Shown here in pieces: positions 26,700 through 37,233 of a DNA stretch of 64,000 nt; the first letter of the stretch is position 1; every line of letters begins with the position of its first letter. The stretch comes from Limnephilus marmoratus (taxonomy: Eukaryota; Arthropoda; Insecta; Trichoptera; Limnephilidae). The position numbers were made by a program, and so were the translations under genes. Below the pieces are notes generated by a model, which saw only the letters and a program-made list of their open reading frames with translations, made no database searches and was not told the origin of the DNA. The stretch covers positions 7,068,001 through 7,132,000 of the forward strand of contig OU862913.1 of NCBI GenBank assembly GCA_917880885.1. Direction: 5' to 3'.

Positions 26700-27636
26700 A
26701 TATTCGGAGTCGCTCAATCTCTTCTTTTACTGGGCCAATCGCTACGCTATCTCCAAGAAAGAAGAAAATGCGGTTGGAGATGATGGTGATAAGGTGACAA
26801 CTTAGATACGCACAAAAGAAAAATAGTACACTCAAGAAACGCCTTGCTATTGAAACGCGCTTTAGGAAGGGTACCTGCTTGGAAGATGCTCTTTCAATTC
26901 TAAATCCGGTGCTCCGTAAATTCGTTCTCTACCTTTTAGATAAGGATTTGACATTTTATGAGGATGGTATCAAAAAGTTAGCTTCATGGGACAAGTTGGT
27001 GCAGGCTTACAGATTGGCACCAACTGAGCAATTCAAGAGGATGGTAAAAATAACGAAAATCCCTGAAAAGGTTAAAAAAATGAAAGTTAAACTCGCGTCC
27101 CAAATTTTTAGTGCCAACATGTCTACCACATTGGAATCATTATATCTTTTACGTCCAGAGGAGCTTACGAAAAAGCCATCGGAGACAGAGATTTTTTGAC
27201 GCATTATTTGACAGTGTCAATGGTACATCAGTTCATCCCATAAGGGAAGAAAAATATCGTGTGGCTATATCAAATAACTCGCCACATATTCAATTGTGGA
27301 ATGAGTCGTTAAAAATAATGAGCACGATGAAGTACGTCCATCAGACAAGGGGTGCCAATATTAGGACTCTGGCTCCCGTCTTAAATAATTGGATTTTTTC
27401 CATCCATGGGATTTTGAAATTATGGAATTTTCTGCAGGGTAAGGGGTTTAAATATTTAAAATGCCGTTACCTCAACCAAGACCCATTGGAGAACTTTTTT
27501 GGGTCAATTCGAATGCGTGGCGTCCGAAATCCGTCCGCTACTATGTTTTAGATCTGTAGTTTAGTATCTCCTCGCTCACCTGGTACCAACTGTGAGGCTG
27601 ATGACTCTACCATTCTTTTGAATAATGTAGCCGACT
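26700..27636 (+). pseudogene. P-type transposase coiled coil and C-terminal half
   Basis: A reading from about 26700 gives SRSISSFTGPIATLSPRKKK, the basic coiled-coil start seen after THAP domains. It continues to KRLAIETRFRKGTCLEDALS and then ASWDKLVQAYRLAP and KMKVKLASQIFSANM. A frameshift near 27195 leads to FFDALFDSVNG, then NSPHIQLWNESLKIM and the hallmark LNQDPLENFFGSIR. A TAG at 27549 interrupts it before sequence still recognisable as coding up to the LINE insertion. The block that normally holds the first catalytic residues and HTH is absent between the coiled coil and ASWDKL, so no active protein is possible. Confidence 0.75.
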
Positions 27637-29430
27637 TTTTTTTATTTTTTTATTTATTAGAGATAATATATTACAAAATTATTACATAAAATTTATAATA
27701 CATTACTCCCAATGAGTTTAATAAAACTCATTTCGGGAAGGACAACATTATACATCTAAAGGAAAATTATTTTTACATAAGAACACGGAAATCAATGAAC
27801 AATACATAGATTTTTAAATGGACTAGACACACTTGATACAGGTAATTGAAGAATATACAAGAGTTACAAAGGAAGACAGCTAATTCGTCACTGGTTAATA
27901 AAGTTGCTGAGAAAATATCCTTTTAGAGCCTTTGCCAATATTTTTTGTTTGATTCTGGTAGTTTTAGGACATTAGGTAATGCGTTGTATTGCGTATGTGC
28001 GATGTATTGTAAGGAGTTAATTCCAAATTTAGTTGTGTGTGTAGATGACGATAGGTGTATTTGATTTTGTGATCGTGTTTTGTGCTGGTGTATATCGGAA
28101 TCAAAGGCTGGTTTAGTGTTGGTGCGTGACGAGTGTTGAATTATTTGTAGGATGGCAGTGGTGATGCTATATTTTGGCAGAGTGGTAAAGGGAAGAATTT
28201 GTGTCAGTGAGTATATGTCTTTGACATGCGTATCCCATGGTAGATGGTATATATTTCTTATGGCTCTATTTTGGATTACTTGTATTTCAGATATTTGTTT
28301 CTTAGTAATGGTGCCCCAGATACTAACCAGATAACTTAGGTGAGAGTGGATCAGAGCATAATATGTGGCACGCAGTAAAGCTGTGGGGAGTACATCTTGA
28401 AGTCGATAGAGTACACCAGTTATCGGGGAAATTTTGGATTTAACATATTCAACATGGGAGTTCCACGATAGGTTAGAATCTATGAATAACCCTAAATATT
28501 TCGTTACTTGTACATTTTGGAGCTTTTCATTTCCAAGAGTAATATTCATTGTCATGTAATATTTTTTCCCGAAAGTGAGGTAGTGAGTTTTTTTGACATT
28601 GAGGCTTAATTTATTTATCCGCAACCATTTAGCTAGCTTTGCGATATCTTTATTCATTAGAGATTCAAGTTCCCTCAGATTTTTACAACGATAATAAATC
28701 ACAGTATCATCAGCGTAAAGTTGAAGTTTTCCCAAGATGCCGCATTTAGTTATATCATTGATGTATAGTAAGAAAAGTAGGGGTCCTAGAATCGAGCCCT
28801 GTGGCACTCCACATGTGATTTTTCCAAAGCCGCTTAGGTTCCCTTTGATGTCGACAAGGCAATATCTATCAGATAGGTAACTTCGGAGGAGCTTTAAAGA
28901 TTTTCCGACTATACCCAAATGTTCCATTTTTTGTAGGAGTATTTCATGATCTACTGTATCAAAGGCTTTTTTTAGATTTATAAAAATAGCTGCTACATAT
29001 TCGCCCTGGTCTATGTACTGCTGAATGTTCGAGATGAAATCGAAAGTGGCACATTGGGTACTGGAGTTTTTTCGAAAGCCATATTGCTGTGGTGTTAGGA
29101 TATTGTTGTTAGAGATGTATTTTAGAACCTTGATAATAGTCTCGAACACCTTTGAAAATACTGATAAAACCGATATTGGGCGATAGTTAGAAATACATTT
29201 TTTGCAGCCTTCTTTATAAATTGGTATAATTTTTGCTAGCTTTAATTGATTTGGAAATACTCCCGAGCCTATAGAGGAATTGATAAGTTGCGCTAGGTGC
29301 TCAGCTAGTTCTTCTTTACAGGTTTTAAGGATGCACGGGGTTACTCCATCGATACCTGCCGCTGTATTCGACCTAAGTTTCGAGATGATCCTTAATACCT
29401 CGTGATTCATTTTCCATTCAAACATTCAGC
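27637..29430 (-). mobile_element. 5'-truncated LINE inserted in the P-like gene
   Basis: On the minus strand: the RT part of ORF2 (29425-27923), then a 3' UTR with CCTTCCCGAAATGAGTTTTA and a tail (plus strand 27637-27660, T-rich). The endonuclease is missing. The insertion separates GTAGCCGAC (27636) from TGGCAGGGTTTATG (29443) of the transposase. A related 3' end is at 14920-15720 and its tail recurs at 55520-55650. Confidence 0.85.
27923..29425 (-). pseudogene. LINE reverse transcriptase, 5'-truncated, motif A Asp replaced by Asn
   Basis: 500 codons, open. RT motifs in order: KIIPIYKEGCKKCISNYRPI, QQYGFRKNSSTQCATFDFIS, motif A AAIFINLKKAFDTVDHE, motif B CGVPQGSILGPLLFLLYIND, catalytic LYADDTVIYY, then WLRINKLSLNVKKTHYL and YLGLFIDSNLSWNSHV. 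In motif A the catalytic Asp (FxDL) reads Asn at residue 150 (codon AAT, 28978-28976), which should abolish polymerisation. The N-terminal endonuclease is absent. An inactive copy despite the open frame. Confidence 0.85.
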
Positions 29431-29442
29431 ATCGACGCTTAA

Positions 29443-29936
29443 GTGGCAGGGTTTATGTTAAAGAAGATGTTGAAAGTTATAGCAAATTGCAATGAATGTA
29501 AAAAATGTTGTGTTGGTGATCCAAACGATCCCATAAATTCATTAATTTTAATCAGTGAATACCAGCCCACAGAAAGGCAATGCCTCAATTATCCATCGAA
29601 AAAATTTGCTCTCAACGCTCTAGAAATTCTTTATGTTATCGAGTATGTTCTAAATCTTAATTGCGAAAATTTACATGTTGTGCCCATTATTAAAGCAACT
29701 ATTGCCAAATATGTAAGTTTTGATTGGATTACTTGTGAGGAACATAAAAAAAAAAATTGATGGAAGCAATTATTAAATTCTCTGTGCCCTTTTTAATCCA
29801 TGCTTGGTGTGCGGACATCAACAAAAAATTATGCGGAAAGGATACAAGACCGTACAATGGACCAGATTCCATGAGGAAAATGGCATTGCTACGCCATTTA
29901 AAGTACGCTAAATACAGGAAGAAATGGTTGTCCTGA
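29443..29936 (+). pseudogene. P-type transposase C-terminal end
   Basis: Sequence after the LINE resumes as AGFMLKKML and the metal-like CNECKKCC pair, then YPSKKFALNALEILYVIEYV. A frameshift near 29757 (after a run of A) leads to FLIHAWCADINKKLCGKDTR and a stop at 29934-29936. Position, the Cys pair and the C-terminal INKKLCGKD block match the end of P-element/THAP9 transposases. Confidence 0.65.
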
Positions 29937-30211
29937 TTAGCTTATTTTATTTTTCTTGTTCCTTTTCATCATAAAGAATATATTTCAACATCTTCTTTAA
30001 AATGTGTTTTGTGTTTGTATATTCTTGTTTTTATTATACACAACACAACAATAATAACATTCAATGACAGCTGTCGTGTTTTTAATTCTCTCTAGAAATT
30101 TCACAAAATAAAACAAAAGTTCAAGCTAAAACCTAAATATCTATATTTCAATAAGTTTATAATAGTGAAGTGTTGTTATATCAGTTATATTAGCTGATAT
30201 TACGTGCCAAT
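29937..30211 (+). other. Transposase 3' flank and LINE 5' UTR
   Basis: ATAAAG-type polyadenylation-like sequence near 29970. The boundary of the next LINE lies somewhere around 30000-30110; no target duplication could be matched with the sequence after 34248. Confidence 0.4.
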
Positions 30212-30979
30212 ATGACTACAAGAGCAACTGCAAAGACTGCACTAAATAATACAGACATACAACTCCTCCAACTCCTTGATAAAAAGTTTGAAGAATTTAA
30301 GGTGCAATTTCTGGAAATCGTGAGGAACGAGTATAAAGAAGAAATCGAAGAATTAAAAAATAAAATATTAACTCTTGAAAAAAAAATTGACACGAAAAAA
30401 AACAACAACCTTGAAAAAAGTCTGGAACAAAACGCCGTAATTCAAAGGGAATTTAACGAATTACAAAAACAATTGGACGCTAACGAACAACACGCACGCA
30501 TAAATAACATAGAGATCATTGGAATACCAGAAAAAAAACAAGAAAACCTGACGGAGATTATCAAAAGCATCTATTCTGAATCAAAAATAGTAAGCCCTGA
30601 AGAAATTGAATACGCCACCCGAGTAACCCCCAAGGAGAAGATCGAAGGAAGACCGCGAAATATTATCGTTAAACTGAAGTGCAGAAAACAAAAAGATGAT
30701 ATCATGGCAGCAATCCGAACGAGAAGGGGCCTAACAGCAGAGGATATAAACTTGAATGGAAAACAAAGGATCTATATTAATGAACATTTAACACACAAAA
30801 ACAAAATACTCTACAAACAGGTCAGAGAGTTCACCAAAATTAACAAATATAAATTTTGCTGGATAAAAAACTGTAAAATTTATGTAAGACTAAACGAAAA
30901 CTCAGATCACTATTGCATAAACTCATTTATCGACCTAGAAAAACTAAAAAAATACAATATTTCCATCAATAACGCTTAG
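30212..30979 (+). CDS. LINE ORF1 protein: coiled coil plus FP25-like domain
   Basis: 255 aa. Residues about 15-95 are Lys/Glu-rich with regular Leu/Ile (KNKILTLEKKIDTKKNN, REFNELQKQLDANEQ), a strong coiled-coil candidate. The C-terminal 155 residues (RINNIEIIGIPEKKQENLTE, QRIYINEHLTHKNKILYKQV, KYKFCWIKNCKIYVRLNEN) match the same FP25-like fold as the ORF1 at 6471, but the N-terminal PHD finger is absent. Expected to bind and package element RNA. Confidence 0.85.
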   Translation: MTTRATAKTALNNTDIQLLQLLDKKFEEFKVQFLEIVRNEYKEEIEELKNKILTLEKKIDTKKNNNLEKSLEQNAVIQREFNELQKQLDANEQHARINNIEIIGIPEKKQENLTEIIKSIYSESKIVSPEEIEYATRVTPKEKIEGRPRNIIVKLKCRKQKDDIMAAIRTRRGLTAEDINLNGKQRIYINEHLTHKNKILYKQVREFTKINKYKFCWIKNCKIYVRLNENSDHYCINSFIDLEKLKKYNISINNA

Positions 30980-31045
30980 AACATTCATATTAACCATATT
31001 CATATTAACATAAGAACCATCATATTAACTTATTGCATCATTAAA

Positions 31046-33910
31046 ATGGAATCTCTAGAATTATATTATCAAAACTTAAGAGGCCTCAGAACTAAAACGA
31101 ACACCTTTCTTCAAAATGTACTATTAAACAACTATGACATTATATGTCTCACTGAAACATGGCTTAACAATTCAATATTTAATGAGGAACTTTTCGATCC
31201 AAGATACCATGTTTACAGAAGAGATAGAGATTACCATAACCTCAAACAGAATCGCGGTGGTGGAGTTTTAATCGCAGTAAAAAATAAATTAATTTCTGAA
31301 CAAAAAATAGAATGGGGATCAGAGGCGGAAGACATATGGGTAACGATTTCACTTCCCGGTAAAAAAATTCACATATGCACTTCATATATTGCACCTGACA
31401 GTAAACACCTCATAAATATTATGTCTCACATAAACAAAACATCACAAATTATGACAGATAACAACAATAATGATAGTTTCATTTTGGTAGGAGATTACAA
31501 CCTATCTCACTTACATTGGCTACCAATTAATGAGAACTGTGATTATATGTGTACTGAACCAATCAATTCATTGAATCCCGCCCATTTGAACTTTACACAA
31601 TTTTTATCATTTAATAATCTGAAACAATATAACTCTCAGAGTAATAGTATAAATAATCGCATTCTCGACTTAGCTGTAAGCAACATACCACTGAAAATTA
31701 GGCACAATAATATCTCATTAGTACCAGAAGATATTTATCATAAAACACTGCTAATTTCAACTCCTATTAAAAAAATAAATAAAAACCTGAAAACTAACGC
31801 AAAACAAATATTACTATACAGAAAAGCGGAATATTCAATAATAAACACAAAATTAAACGAAATTGATTGGGATCATAAACTTAACCATTTGAATACTCAA
31901 CCCGCAACTGACGTCTTCTACAACATATTAAACAACATTAAAATAAATTATGTACCAACTAAACCAGCTAAAAATTGTAATTATCCGCCGTGGTACACAT
32001 CATCGCTCATAAAAATAATTAAAGAGAAAAATAAATACCATAAAAATTTTAAAAAATTTCAAAATCCACGTGACTATCAAACCTTTTCTCTCTTAAGATC
32101 TAGACAAAAACGTATCGCACAACAACTCTACATTAATTATATACATACTGCTGAAAATAGCATAAATGGTAATCCTAAACTCTTCTGGAATCATTTTAAT
32201 AACATGAAAAAAACACAATCGTCTCTTCCAAGGACGATGCACCTAGATGACAAAAAAGCAGAAAATGGCCAAGACATATGCAATATTTTCATGGAATATT
32301 TCCAATCAGTTTACATAAACGATAATAACCTACCAGACTTCGACATACCAGAAAACACAAATAACATAAATATCACCACGGTCAAATTCACACGAGAAAT
32401 AATCTTAAAAGAAATAAAAGCTCTTGACATAAACACAAGCGCGGGGTGTGATGACATTCCCTCATACTTTATAGTTAATTGCGCGGAAACACTTGCAAAA
32501 CCTCTCTGCATTATATATAATAAATCAATGAACGAAGGCACGGTACCTGAAATATGGAAAAGAGCCTATGTAACACCAATCCACAAAAATGGTGAAAAAA
32601 ATAATGTTAAAAACTATCGGCCGATTTCAAAACTAACAATATTCAGTAAGTTAATGGAAAAAATTGTTTACAAATATATAAGCCCACAACTGAATCACAT
32701 CATTACAACAAAGCAACACGGTTTTACAAAAGGCAGAAATGTGGAAAGTAACCTCGTTCTTCTTACTGAATTCATTGTCGATCACATGGACAACCGCACT
32801 CAAGTAGATATCATTTATACAGACTTTGCCAAAGCATTTGATAAAATTAATCAAAAACTATTACTCAGAAAACTTTGGTCATTAGGTATACGTGGTAATT
32901 TATTTCGTTGGGTTACATCTTATATACTCAAGAGATCACAGGCAGTAGCAATAAAGGGTTTCGAATCAGATTTCAGTGAAATTTCCTCTGGGATCCAACA
33001 GGGTTCACATCTCGGACCATTATTTTTCATTTTATATATCAATGATTTGGTCAATGTTGTTAAATACTCTGAAATAGAATTATTTGCTGATGATGCCAAG
33101 CTATACAAGCCAATAAAAAGTCTAAACGATTGCGTCAATTTACAACATGATTTAAACAATATATTTACCTATTGCCAACAAAATCAACTATTTCTAAATG
33201 TCTCAAAATGTCATCATATTACCTTTTCAAGAAATAAAAATAAAACATTATTTAATTATTCTATAAATAACAACAACATTGCAACAGTCTCAGATATTCG
33301 TGATCTTGGAATAACCCTTGATAGTAAACTACAATACAACCTTCATATACAACAAATCACAAATAAAGCTGCTAAAATGTTAGGTTTTATCATGAGAAAC
33401 ACAAAACTTTTTAAAAGTATCAACGTCATTAAGCAACTCTACTTTGCCTACGTACGAAGTCATTTGGAGTTCGCGTCAGTTGTTTGGTCTCCATTTTATA
33501 AAATCCATACGAACAAAATTGAAGCAATTCAAAACAAATTCCTCAAATATCTTTGTTACAAGTCATATGTAAGATTTAATAATTATGCAGAGGCAGCCTC
33601 ATACTTTAAAATTGATTCATTGAGTGTACGAAGGCATCATAAGGATGCAATATTCCTGTATAAATTAGTTAACAATAATATTCAATGCCCAGAGTTGCTA
33701 AATAAAATTCAATTTAATGTACCTGCGCGTACAACACGCTCTTCTGTCCTGTTCAGGGTTGATCAATGCAAGACAAACTGCAAGCAAAATTCTTGTCTGA
33801 ACAGACTATGCAATAGTTACAATAGCATATTATCCAAGGTGGACATTTTCAATTCCGAACCTACCAAATGTAAGGGGTACATAAAAGAGTATTTCTCTGA
33901 TGTTTCATGA
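31046..33910 (+). CDS. LINE ORF2: endonuclease and reverse transcriptase
   Basis: 954 aa, intact. Endonuclease: YYQNLRGLRTKTN, ICLTETWL (Glu), RGGGVLIAV, FILVGDYNLSHLHW (Asp), and LDLAVSN. RT: NYRPISKLTIFSKLMEKIV, KQHGFTKGRNVESNLVLLTE, motif A YTDFAKAFDKI (Asp593), motif B SGIQQGSHLGPLFFILYIND and catalytic LFADDAKLY (residues 680-683). Motif B has Gln where LINEs usually have Pro (GIQQGS instead of GVPQGS). The C-terminal region (RSHLEFASVVWSPFY, IQNKFLKYLCYKSY) is typical of this LINE group. Likely a recently active copy. Confidence 0.93.
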   Translation: MESLELYYQNLRGLRTKTNTFLQNVLLNNYDIICLTETWLNNSIFNEELFDPRYHVYRRDRDYHNLKQNRGGGVLIAVKNKLISEQKIEWGSEAEDIWVTISLPGKKIHICTSYIAPDSKHLINIMSHINKTSQIMTDNNNNDSFILVGDYNLSHLHWLPINENCDYMCTEPINSLNPAHLNFTQFLSFNNLKQYNSQSNSINNRILDLAVSNIPLKIRHNNISLVPEDIYHKTLLISTPIKKINKNLKTNAKQILLYRKAEYSIINTKLNEIDWDHKLNHLNTQPATDVFYNILNNIKINYVPTKPAKNCNYPPWYTSSLIKIIKEKNKYHKNFKKFQNPRDYQTFSLLRSRQKRIAQQLYINYIHTAENSINGNPKLFWNHFNNMKKTQSSLPRTMHLDDKKAENGQDICNIFMEYFQSVYINDNNLPDFDIPENTNNINITTVKFTREIILKEIKALDINTSAGCDDIPSYFIVNCAETLAKPLCIIYNKSMNEGTVPEIWKRAYVTPIHKNGEKNNVKNYRPISKLTIFSKLMEKIVYKYISPQLNHIITTKQHGFTKGRNVESNLVLLTEFIVDHMDNRTQVDIIYTDFAKAFDKINQKLLLRKLWSLGIRGNLFRWVTSYILKRSQAVAIKGFESDFSEISSGIQQGSHLGPLFFILYINDLVNVVKYSEIELFADDAKLYKPIKSLNDCVNLQHDLNNIFTYCQQNQLFLNVSKCHHITFSRNKNKTLFNYSINNNNIATVSDIRDLGITLDSKLQYNLHIQQITNKAAKMLGFIMRNTKLFKSINVIKQLYFAYVRSHLEFASVVWSPFYKIHTNKIEAIQNKFLKYLCYKSYVRFNNYAEAASYFKIDSLSVRRHHKDAIFLYKLVNNNIQCPELLNKIQFNVPARTTRSSVLFRVDQCKTNCKQNSCLNRLCNSYNSILSKVDIFNSEPTKCKGYIKEYFSDVS

Positions 33911-34248
33911 ATATGTTATGTGTCTATGTTTCTATCGTTTATCTTTAATTCTGTTGTGATTTGATTTATATGTACAATCTGGCTTCTTATGGTTACCAAT
34001 GTATTGATATTTTATGTTTTATGTAAATTTTAGTTTTATATACTTAATCTTTTGTTTTATAAAATTTTTGATCTCATAATGCTTTATTATAAATTTATTA
34101 TTTAACTTTTTTTATTATGCTGTTAATCAGAGGTAAAGTCACATGGAGGAAATCCATAATTAGTTTTATTTTGGCTATACAAACATGTACAAACTGTAAA
34201 AATGTAAACTGTCGATTTCCCGAAAATAAATAAATAAATAAATAAATT

Positions 34249-35039
34249 ATGTTTCCTGTGTTACCTGTATTAATATATTTATATTAATACATAAATAAAT
34301 AAAATACTTCAACATGTAATTATGAATGTTTCTGTTATAAACAGAGAAATGTCGTAATTCAATTCTATTGTAGGAAAGTACAATCATATTCTAGTTATAT
34401 ATTCTTGTATTTCCTGTTTTTGAAGTGAAAACTTCTTTAGCAACGTTGTGATTTGAAACTGAATGAAATGAAAAATAGCGACACTGAAAAGAGACAAACA
34501 CATAAATCTATAAGATTTAACCTGTGAGAGAATGCGATAGAATGAAAACTTACCGCATTGGCCGCTTTGATTATGAGCTCACTTTTCATGACTCCTGTTG
34601 ATTGAGATAGTTTATGTGTGCCACCCACCTGTGCCAAAACAGAACTGTTATTGTTAATTTTGTTCTCTTGGCATTGATTTGTATATACTGTATATTCTTT
34701 GTTTCGTATTATTTTATCAATATTTTGTAAGGACTTATAAGGAACACTATAGAATTACTTTTAAGTTGATTATAGTTAAGCGCACTTGAAGTGAAATAAC
34801 ACAATACCGCGCTATACAAATATATGTTATCATTATTTGTGCGGTGCTTCGTAGCCTCCCCACTCTTGTCTACTCTAGTTTTCTGTAGGTTTCGCTTGTA
34901 CCGTGTGTGAATTGCACACTCTGTTATTACATTATCTTCAGACCTCTGCAGCCATACTCTGTTGACCCATCCCCTTAGACGCAGCAAGACAGATAGATTC
35001 ATACATCCATCACTCTTGAACATATTGATCCCCAGATTC
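34249..35039. other. Intergenic, nothing recognised
   Basis: A short AT palindrome (GTATTAATATATTTATATTAATAC-like, about 34270-34293) is the only structure seen. Short ORFs here have no recognisable features. Confidence 0.4.
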
Positions 35040-35195
35040 CTAACTACCGCTCTGTATATTTTTCCTTCTCAAAACTTCCTCCTTTTCCTTCCCCTAAAAA
35101 GACTCCACACTGCATCCCTAAAGATGACAGGCCCTGAGAGATTTTTTCCTCAAGGCCTCCCGTGTGTGCTAATAAAAAAATCTATCCTAAATTCC
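35040..35195 (+). repeat. SINE-like repeat, 3' part
   Basis: CTTCCTCCTTTTCCTTCC, then CTCCACACTGCATCC, GATGACAGGCCCTGAG and GGCCTCCCGTGTG followed by an A-rich tail match the 3' end of the repeats at 2580-2944 and 16180-16512. Confidence 0.6.
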
Positions 35196-35758
35196 TTTTT
35201 TATTATTGTTCATATTTTTTATATTAAAGATTAAAAACCTTCCCATTCCAGGTGAAATTACTAAGATATTGTAATCAGTTCTTTCCAAATGAGGTTGCGC
35301 ATGATTGTATTTCCGTTTTTTTGTATTTGTATTTGGATACGCGCCATAAATCGTCCCTTAGCTAACAACACCGCATAAGTCATTTTTACCAACTTTTCAG
35401 GAGACGATAAAAACTGTCTATTTTAAAAAATCGGTGGAATTTTTCTGTTATTACTTAATAAATACCCTAGTTAGCGGTTAAGAAATAATTATTTATACTT
35501 ATTTTGAAAATTTACTTTATTTTAACTTTTATTTTATGACTTCAGCTGTGTTGACTGATATTTTATTAGATTAAGGCGGTGTTGTTTGCGAAAAGGTTAG
35601 GGAATAAGGTATTAATAGATGATTTACAAAGAAAAGTTTTTATTAAGAAATATTTCAAGAATAATTAACAATCGTTATAACATAGGTAACTATAATCTAA
35701 AACCTAAAAATCACATTATTGTGATCAATTGCTTAAAATTATTTGGTGACACACGAAC
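35196..35758. other. Intergenic, nothing recognised
   Basis: AT-rich sequence without supportable features. Confidence 0.4.
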
Positions 35759-35899
35759 CTTTAGAGCAGGGGTGGGGAACCTTTTCAGCGTCGCGGGCCA
35801 TTTGGATGTTCATACTTTAACCCACGAGCCGCACTCCCAATTTCCCAATTTCAGCCTCGGGGGGGGGGGGGGGTGAGCCACATTCAAATAAAAGAACTG

Positions 35900-36960
35900 G
35901 TTTTACCGTAACTAATTTTAAAAATAGTTACGTAACTATTTTCCTAAAATTCTGGCTGCATATAGTCTGCAACCAGAATTTTAAAACTGCAGAAAGGTTT
36001 CCGTCAATATCATGAAATCACAACTGACATTTTGTGTTGCATTCTGAACACGGAACTAGTTTCAATTTAGATTAAATTTGCATGCGGGGAATTAAAACTA
36101 CACTCCGAACATGAAAATGGCTTTCCTCTAATTCTGGCAGCATAAAGTAAGAAAGTAGAATTTTATAAATGCACTTTCACCATAAGAAATGCGTCAGCAA
36201 ATGAAATAAACACCTAATGCGTTTTTGTTGCATTCCTAACACAGAACTGGTTTTAATTACAGATTGAATCTGTACGCGGGAATTCACTTAGAACGCGAAA
36301 TTGCTTTCCTCCAATACTGGCAGCAACTACAAATTTATAACTGTATATTTATGCACTTCACACATTTAGATGTATGCACTCCACACATGAGAATGGTTTC
36401 TTATGAAACGCGTTAGCGAGATAAAACCCCACCTGAAATTTTTTCGTTGCATTCTAAACACAGAACTGATTTTAATTATAAAGTGAGTTTGTACGCGGGG
36501 AATTAAAACTCCACTCAGAACATTAAAATTACTTTCCTCCAATTCTGGCAACACAAAGAACGCAACTAGAATTTTATAAATGCATTTCTAATACGAGGAA
36601 TGCGTCAAAAAATGAAACCCCACCTGGAATTTTTTTCGTTGCATTCTAAACACAGAACTGGTTTCAGTTATAGGATGAATCTATACGCGGAGACTTTAAA
36701 TTACTGAGTGTAGCCATTTTACTTGAGTTTATAAAAATGGCTTTTCTCTAATACTGGAAGCAAAAAAGCAACTATATATTAAAAGTGAACTTCCGAAACG
36801 AGAACGGGTTTCTACAAAATGCGTAAGCAGACGAAACTACACGTAGAATTTTTTCATTGAATTTTTTCACGGAATTTTTTCATTGCATTTGCACACAAAA
36901 CTGTTTTTTTCCGTCAGAGCGAATTGGATTGTGAGTGCCCAGTTTTAATTAATACTGCAC
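35900..36960 (-). pseudogene. Decayed zinc-finger-like repeats inside the hAT element
   Basis: Repeating blocks about 190-220 bp apart (near 36040, 36232, 36450 and 36641) read CATTCTAAACACAGAACTGG on the plus strand, i.e. KPVLCLEC-like on the minus strand, and are interleaved with AACTCCACTCAGAACAT-type blocks resembling the CSEC part of the family fingers here. Many stops and frameshifts occur. I infer a degraded C2H2 array with degenerate periodicity. Confidence 0.5.
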
Positions 36961-37233
36961 CTAGAACAACAAAATGGTTTTACCTTCGAAATGCGTTATG
37001 GTTAGCAGCTGAATCCGACACAGGAATTTGCATTGTGAACACAAGATTGGTTTTACATTCAATGGTTCGATGTTGAACGGTTTAGCAAATATGTTCAAAT
37101 CCGTTTGCTCTCTTTTAACGTCCTTAAATCGTTCATTAAATGCCTGACTTAATTTTGCGCAATTACCAGCGTATTCAAACGACGTAGAAGGCTTTTGTCC
37201 TTGCAATGTTGGAAAATGCGTTGTGTTATTCAT
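36961..37233 (-). pseudogene. hAT transposase fragment fused to a C2H2-type finger
   Basis: 90 codons. The N-terminal part (NNTTHFPTLQGQKPSTS, NCAKLSQAFNERFKDVKREQ, NIFAKPFNIEP) matches the region seen in hAT/ZBED-type transposases of the GTF2IRD2/SCAND3-like kind. It continues without a break into VKPILCSQCKFLCRI and ITHFEGKTI, a C-x2-C...H finger start in the style of the local zinc-finger family. An in-frame junction near 37066 suggests a fusion created by capture. Confidence 0.6.

Larger units (their letters stand above)
25654..29936 (+). mobile_element. P-element/THAP9-like transposase locus, split by a LINE
   Basis: In order on the plus strand: a THAP zinc finger (25654-25920), two short duplicated exons (26404 and 26565), a basic coiled-coil segment (about 26700-26860), the late transposase domain (26879-27636), a LINE insertion (27637-29430) and the transposase C-terminus (29443-29936). 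This is the domain order of P-type transposases. The central RNase H-like catalytic region is missing, and frameshifts are present. It could be a dead transposon or a decayed domesticated gene. Confidence 0.75.
30100..34248 (+). mobile_element. Complete-looking two-ORF LINE (Jockey/CR1 grade)
   Basis: ORF1 (30212-30979), a 66-bp spacer, ORF2 (31046-33910) and a 340-bp 3' UTR ending in (AAAT)n at 34223-34247. Both ORFs are undamaged. The start coordinate is approximate. Unlike the LINE at 6100-13769 there is no extra ORF between ORF1 and ORF2. The 3' end resembles that of the LINE at 39305-40836. Confidence 0.85.

Noticed and set aside
28152..28334. Plus-strand ORF opposite the LINE RT
   Set aside because: Antisense shadow of a well-conserved reverse transcriptase frame.
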